Shown in pieces: positions 58,956 to 64,000 of a DNA stretch of 64,000 bases. This DNA is from Clostridiales bacterium. GTDB lineage: Bacteria; Bacillota; Clostridia; Lachnospirales; Lachnospiraceae. The stretch's first letter is position 1; every line of letters starts with the position of its first letter. The position numbers and the translations under genes were made by a program. A model generated the notes under the pieces. The model did no database searches, was not told the origin of the DNA, and saw nothing but the letters and a program-made list of their open reading frames with translations. Location: NCBI GenBank assembly GCA_021203365.1, contig JAJQBI010000078.1, forward strand, positions 1-64,000, given 5' to 3'.

Positions 58956-61027
58956 AGAGATTCATCCAGCTGAAACACTTCCGTCTCAAAGGGCTTCAGC
59001 ACAACTTCTCCCTCTGCCTCTTCCTCTGCAAATATCCGGCGCAGCCGACGCTTCAGGGCAACGGTCTGCGCCTCCGCCTGGAAATTCAGCACAAACAGCC
59101 AGGATTTCCCTTCCTTCTGGCGCTTTACAACCTCCACACCTTCCGGCGCCTCGATTATTTCCGCAAAAGGCTCCAGCACACCGGTATACTCAAGCAGCAG
59201 CCGCACATTTTCCCTGGAAAATGCACTTCCCATATGAATGGTTCGTCCCTTTCCCGTTTTCTTCTCAGTCACCGCCGCCTTTCCCGCATAATAGCTGTTG
59301 GCATAAACCGCCAGCACCCTGGTATTTTCGTCGGCAGCCTCCAGAATATCATTAAACAGCGGCATCTCCACAGAATTTTTATTATTTCCGTTCCACTGGG
59401 CAAACACCGGTCCCTCTGCCGGACTGGTAAAGGTGAAATCACGCACATCCGAACCGGTCAGTTCCGCCAGAAGACCCGGCTGGGGAAGCATGACGCACTG
59501 CCCGTTCTCCTGCTTGTAACCGCTGCGGCAGCCAAGGATCAGTGTCCCGCCCTGCTCCACATACTGTTTCAGAACCTCCGCTCTCTCTTCCGTCATAATC
59601 ACAGGATGAGGATAGAACAGAACCGGATACTTTTCAAGCTCCGATACTTCCGTTCCTTTCCGCAGATATACCGTGTCACAGGGCGTATGCGTCAGCTCCG
59701 AAACCTGAAAAATCGCCTCCTCGCTCTCCCGGGCCACACGGCTGTGCCACACATCTACATTGGTATCCCACATATTGTCATAATCCTTCAGCAGCCCAAA
59801 TGCCGCCGTAAATTCCGCTCCGCACATTTCATCCAGCTTCCGGAATTTCCGGTAAAAATCTTTCACCTCTTCCAGCTTTCGGTTGTCTCTGTTATCATAG
59901 TCAAGAATTCCGTGCCAGTAAATTTCCGTCCCTATCGTACAGGTACGCCAGCGGAAAAAGCTGATATAGTCCGCTCCCTGCGCCACACTCTGCATCGCCC
60001 AGAGCGTCAGCTGTCCTGGCCTGGGTGCCGGACCTTCCATCCGGGTCGTCCAGCCATTGGCTCCGGACTGCTGCTCCATAATTCCAAAATGCGGACAGAC
60101 CGAACGCACCTCCATCAGATTCTTCGTCCAGTGACGGTCGTTCAGATTTTGGGAATGCAGCGGATCCCGATCCAGCCCAAATCCAAAGCTGGGATAGGAG
60201 TCATACGTATACACGTCCAGGCACTCATCCTCCATCCGATGGTTGTCCAGATTCCAGAACAGACCATTGGTAGTGAGAAAATCCCCGTCCTTTTTATATT
60301 TGCGCAGAATTTCCGCCTGCATCCGGCAAAAGGAAACTGCACTCTCCGATACAAATCGATAATAATCCAGATGCTGATGAGGATTATAGCCATGGTTCAG
60401 CAGAGGCCGCGGCACGTAAATCTGTTCCCAATCCGTATAGGTCTGGTTCCAGAACACAGTTCCCCAGGCCTGGTTCAGCCGGTCCAGAGTCTTATATTTC
60501 TCCTTCAGAAAAATCCGAAAGGCCCGCGAATCCGCTTCCGAATAGAATTCATCCGTCTCACAGTTAATCTCATTGTCAATCTGCCATCCCACAATCGCCG
60601 GATGCTTCCCGTAATGACTCCCAAGCTGCTCCACAATCCTGGATACCAGCTCCCGGTACTTCGGGGCATTGTAATTGTAATGCCGGCGGCCTCCATGCCG
60701 ATAGGGCACGCCCGCCTCATTACAATTCAGCGTTTCCGGATATTTTTCCGTCAGCCACACCGGCGGCGTCGCTGACGGCGTCCCAAAAATCACCTGCATT
60801 CCCTTTTCCAGGCAAAGCTCCAGAAAAACATCAAAAAAATCAAAGCAAAAAACACCCGCCTCAGGTTCTACCTTATTCCAGGCAAATTCCCCGATTCGGA
60901 TCACCGAAATCCCGGCCTGTGCCATCCGGTCCAGATCCGGCCCCCACAACTCCCTGGGCCAATGCTCCGGATAATAGCAGACTCCCATCGTCATTTTTTT
61001 CCATTGAAAATTCTGCGGTTTTCTCAT
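58952..61027 (-). CDS. Beta-galactosidase, GH42 family
   Basis: GVCYYPEHWPRELWGPDLDRMAQAGISVIRIGEFAWNKVEPEAG; VGWQIDNEINCE. Confidence 0.95.
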   Translation of the reverse strand: MRKPQNFQWKKMTMGVCYYPEHWPRELWGPDLDRMAQAGISVIRIGEFAWNKVEPEAGVFCFDFFDVFLELCLEKGMQVIFGTPSATPPVWLTEKYPETLNCNEAGVPYRHGGRRHYNYNAPKYRELVSRIVEQLGSHYGKHPAIVGWQIDNEINCETDEFYSEADSRAFRIFLKEKYKTLDRLNQAWGTVFWNQTYTDWEQIYVPRPLLNHGYNPHQHLDYYRFVSESAVSFCRMQAEILRKYKKDGDFLTTNGLFWNLDNHRMEDECLDVYTYDSYPSFGFGLDRDPLHSQNLNDRHWTKNLMEVRSVCPHFGIMEQQSGANGWTTRMEGPAPRPGQLTLWAMQSVAQGADYISFFRWRTCTIGTEIYWHGILDYDNRDNRKLEEVKDFYRKFRKLDEMCGAEFTAAFGLLKDYDNMWDTNVDVWHSRVARESEEAIFQVSELTHTPCDTVYLRKGTEVSELEKYPVLFYPHPVIMTEERAEVLKQYVEQGGTLILGCRSGYKQENGQCVMLPQPGLLAELTGSDVRDFTFTSPAEGPVFAQWNGNNKNSVEMPLFNDILEAADENTRVLAVYANSYYAGKAAVTEKKTGKGRTIHMGSAFSRENVRLLLEYTGVLEPFAEIIEAPEGVEVVKRQKEGKSWLFVLNFQAEAQTVALKRRLRRIFAEEEAEGEVVLKPFETEVFQLDESL

Positions 61028-61307
61028 GATTCTTTCCTTTCCCTCATGATGATTTCAAATATAAGTCTCTTATAATAATTCAGTCGGAGAACATTATACA
61101 CGAAAACCTTCCTCAGGAAAAGGACTGTTTACAAAAAACAAGCGGAATTGCACATGTGAAAGGAAGCGACTGTGAATAATAACAAATCACCGTTTTTAAG
61201 TGGAATATCAAACAGTATATTCATATTCATGCAAGTAATGCGCTCACAAAAAAGATTGCAATTTGTGTTACATCATATTATAATAAGAAAAAGAACGGAG
61301 AAGCAGA

Positions 61308-61589
61308 ATGAAGTTTGAATGGAGCGAGGAAAAAGAGAAGATTAATATAGAAAAGCATGGGATAGATTTTAGAACAGCTGTACAGGTTTTCCTAGATGAA
61401 AACCGCATAGAGTTTTATGATGAAAGACATTCTGTTTTTGAAGAGCGATATATTACTATTGGTATTGTAGGAAAGAAAATGCTAATCATTACACTTGTTT
61501 ATACTGAGCGAAGCGACGTGATAAGAGTAATATCTGCCCGACAGGCAACGAAAAAAGAAAGGATGGCATATCAAGATGGTATCTTATGA
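61308..61589 (+). CDS. brnT: BrnT-family toxin
   Basis: FEWSEEKEKINIEKHGIDFRTAVQVFLD; ERYITIGIVGKKMLIITLVYTERSDVIRVISARQATKKER. Confidence 0.93.
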   Translation: MKFEWSEEKEKINIEKHGIDFRTAVQVFLDENRIEFYDERHSVFEERYITIGIVGKKMLIITLVYTERSDVIRVISARQATKKERMAYQDGIL

Positions 61590-61884
61590 ATTAAAGCAGG
61601 AAACAAAATTAACAGCAGAACAGGAAAAAATGCTGAAAGATGCTGCGACACGCCCGATTATATTTGACGAGGATTGCCCGGAGTTAACAGAGGAGGAACT
61701 TGCGCAGTTTTATCGTGTTTCGGAAAAACGCCGGGAAGAACGGAGAAAACAGACTGTAACACTCCGACTTTCTCCACAGGCGCTGAATACGGCCAGATCA
61801 CTTGGAAAAGGATATACATCTGTACTTTCCAGAATTTTGGAAAGTGCATTAAAGGACAAGGATGTAATACAGAGGTTTTTATAA
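61576..61884 (+). CDS. BrnA-like antitoxin
   Basis: Overlaps brnT; DCPELTEEELAQFYR..RREERRKQTVTLRLSPQALNTARSLGKGYTSVLSRILESALK. Confidence 0.82.
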   Translation: MVSYELKQETKLTAEQEKMLKDAATRPIIFDEDCPELTEEELAQFYRVSEKRREERRKQTVTLRLSPQALNTARSLGKGYTSVLSRILESALKDKDVIQRFL

Positions 61885-61929
61885 TCCATTAATGCATTAC
61901 GCTTTAAAAAGCAAAAATTTTAAAAAAAA

Positions 61930-61956
61930 TTAGCACTCACCACTTGACAGTGCTAA
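61930..61956 (+). promoter_or_regulatory. CIRCE (HrcA operator) with one mismatch
   Basis: TTAGCACTC-N9-CAGTGCTAA (consensus right arm GAGTGCTAA); overlaps -35 TTGACA (61944-61949), 17 nt spacer, TATAGT (61967-61972). Confidence 0.88.
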
Positions 61957-62066
61957 CAAAAAGTGATATAGTCTTTCTAGAACAAGGGGAACGATAAAAA
62001 ACTTCCCCCGGAAATGCATAAAAAAACAAAAATCAAAGATTCTATATAAAACAGGAGGAATGAATT

Positions 62067-62498
62067 ATGTTGATGCCCAGTATTTTTGGAGACGATTTAT
62101 TTGATGATTTTATGAGATTCCCTGGTGACCACGAGTTTCACGGAAGACCCGTTCCGGAACTGATGAAGACAGATATCCGGGACACCGGTGACAGCTACGA
62201 GCTGGACATTGATCTCCCAGGCTATAAGAAAGAGGATGTGAAGCTTCAGCTGAAGGAAGGCTACCTTACCATCCAGGCCACCCGGAACGAGAACAACGAC
62301 GAGAAGGATGGCAGCGGCAAGTATATCCGCCGCGAGCGTTTCATGGGACAGTGCTCCAGAAGCTTTTTCATCGGAAAGAACATTGAGCAGCGTGAAGTAC
62401 ATGCGAAATTCCAGGATGGCATCCTGAAAGTCACCTTCCCGAAGCAGGAAACAAAGAAAGAAATTGACGACAGAAAGTTTATTTCCATTGAAGATTGA
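62067..62498 (+). CDS. Hsp20/alpha-crystallin small heat shock protein
   Basis: MKTDIRDTGDSYELDIDLPGYKKEDVKLQLKEGYLTIQA; FQDGILKVTFPK. Confidence 0.95.
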   Translation: MLMPSIFGDDLFDDFMRFPGDHEFHGRPVPELMKTDIRDTGDSYELDIDLPGYKKEDVKLQLKEGYLTIQATRNENNDEKDGSGKYIRRERFMGQCSRSFFIGKNIEQREVHAKFQDGILKVTFPKQETKKEIDDRKFISIED

Positions 62499-62753
62499 CC
62501 TGTACAGAAAAATAAAACCACTATTATGACAACAGGACCATTTTTACACCTCCAATTAACAACAAAAGCGGAAACGCCCTTCCCGCCCCGGGATTCAGAG
62601 CCCGGAGCGGGGAACCGCAAAAACAATAACCTTCCGTATCCAGAGAAACGCCGGATACAGATTGCACAGTTTTAAACAGAAACCTGAAAATGAAAATTAT
62701 GGCTCCGAAAAAGAGCGTTTATATAGATATACTTGCTATACCTTCCCTTTATT

Positions 62754-62784
62754 CCCTGTCGGAAAAACCGGCAGGGTTTTCTTT
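62754..62784. terminator. Intrinsic terminator
   Basis: CCCTGTCGG-AAAAA-CCGGCAGGG-TTTTCTTT. Confidence 0.8.
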
Positions 62785-62899
62785 ATATGTATCCTAAACA
62801 GGCCGCCGGAATTTTTATCCGGCGGCCTGCCTTTAGCACTGCTGCACCCCAAATACAGACAGAACTCTCATTTTTTATAAGTATATTCCTGATACCGTT

Positions 62900-64000
62900 T
62901 TATCGGTTCTCATAATCACGGAAAAGGCTGATGCCTTCCTCCTCTTCCTCTGTTCCCTGATCGGGTATCTCCTCAGATTCCCCTTCCATTACCTCATCGG
63001 ATTCATCCATTTCATTATCCTCAATGGCCTCACCGATATCATCCATGTCCGTTTCATCTGTTGTATCTGTATCAGAAGAAGTATCCTCACCCAAAGTCAC
63101 GGTAATCGTCTCCTCCTCATACTGACTTCCATTCAATACCTGAACCGTAAGTGTAACCTCCTCACCCGGCTCATAATAAGTCAGATACTCAATCAGCTGA
63201 TCTACAGCGGAAACACTCCTGCCCTCAAACTCTGTGATAATCATGTAGGCTGTAATCCCGGCCTCATCCGCGGGGCCTCCTTCTGTTACCTCAGAGACAA
63301 ACACGCCTTCCGGAGCGCCATAATAATCAATCATAGTAGAGCTGACGGTCGTACAGGTAATACCCAGGATCCCATGATTGTCCACAACCTCCCGGGTCTC
63401 CTCATTCATGATCTGCTCCAGCATGTCCGCGATGTCACTGATAGCAATGGCATAGCCCATGCCCTCCACTTCCGTGGATGCAAGCTTCGCAGATGTAATG
63501 CCCACAACCTCACCATTCATATTCAGAAGCGCGCCTCCGCTGTTTCCCGGATTGATGGCCGCGTCCGTCTGAATCAGATTCACGCCCACATTGTCCTCAT
63601 TGGAAACAATCGCGCCAGACGAGGAATCGATTCTCCGGTTCTTTGCGCTTACAATTCCTGTGGTCACAGTCTGCCCATAACCAAGAGCATTTCCAATGGC
63701 AACCACCTGTTCCCCAAGCTTGAGAGCATCTGAATCACCGATCTTCGCCACTGAAATTGCATCCAGCGTATCCTCAGACACATCGTCTATAGAAACGGTA
63801 ACCACCGCAATATCGCGGTCCTCATCATATCCCTTGACCGTTCCCTCATAAGCGCTGTCGTCCGCAAACGCCACCGACAGAGTATCCGCGTCTTCCACCA
63901 CATGATAATTGGTCGCGATAAAAATTGTATCGTCCGTTTCCTGAATTATGAAGCCGGATCCGCTTCCCTGCACTTCCTGTTCCTGTCCATCCTGATAATA
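62900..64000 (-). CDS. HtrA/DegP-like trypsin-fold serine protease with PDZ domain (truncated by window edge)
   Basis: GSGFIIQETDDTIFIATNYHVVEDA; NPGNSGGALLNMNGEVVGI; frame stays open to 64000. Confidence 0.93.
   Translation of the reverse strand, partial: YYQDGQEQEVQGSGSGFIIQETDDTIFIATNYHVVEDADTLSVAFADDSAYEGTVKGYDEDRDIAVVTVSIDDVSEDTLDAISVAKIGDSDALKLGEQVVAIGNALGYGQTVTTGIVSAKNRRIDSSSGAIVSNEDNVGVNLIQTDAAINPGNSGGALLNMNGEVVGITSAKLASTEVEGMGYAIAISDIADMLEQIMNEETREVVDNHGILGITCTTVSSTMIDYYGAPEGVFVSEVTEGGPADEAGITAYMIITEFEGRSVSAVDQLIEYLTYYEPGEEVTLTVQVLNGSQYEEETITVTLGEDTSSDTDTTDETDMDDIGEAIEDNEMDESDEVMEGESEEIPDQGTEEEEEGISLFRDYENR

Noticed and set aside
59234-60775. 513-aa + strand ORF over the GH42 gene
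   Set aside because: Antisense to beta-galactosidase with Arg/His-rich composition.
1-64000. CRISPR arrays, rRNA or tRNA genes, IS elements or prophage
   Set aside because: Looked for regular spaced repeats, transposases, integrases and structural RNA genes by eye; none found. A tRNAscan/CRISPR finder run would be needed for certainty.

Overview
The window looks like a contiguous chromosomal segment from an anaerobic Firmicute, probably Lachnospiraceae-like by gene content and style (taxonomy is inference). Housekeeping blocks include greA-lysS, dusB, birA, argF, an SPFH/NfeD pair, a TrmH-family methyltransferase, pfkA, dnaE and cvfB. Transport operons include Opp/Dpp, a sugar-type ABC importer, a heterodimeric ABC exporter and a TRAP transporter. 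There is a corrinoid/methyltransferase locus, plus small accessory islets. Points most worth a second look: (1) a DUF3791/DUF3990-type ADP-ribosyltransferase-like module bracketed by two ~127 bp direct repeats; (2) a stand-alone adenylation-domain gene split exactly at an in-frame A AAA AAG heptamer, where a -1 shift restores the full protein; (3) a T-box leader, probably isoleucine (AUC specifier), upstream of a TRAP transporter; (4) a corrinoid methyl-transfer gene set around a sugar-type ABC importer with no recognisable substrate methyltransferase; (5) a promoter/short-ORF/terminator leader upstream of the Opp operon; (6) an HXXEE-family gene interrupted by an in-frame TAG. All assignments come from reading the sequence and supplied translations; no database search was run.
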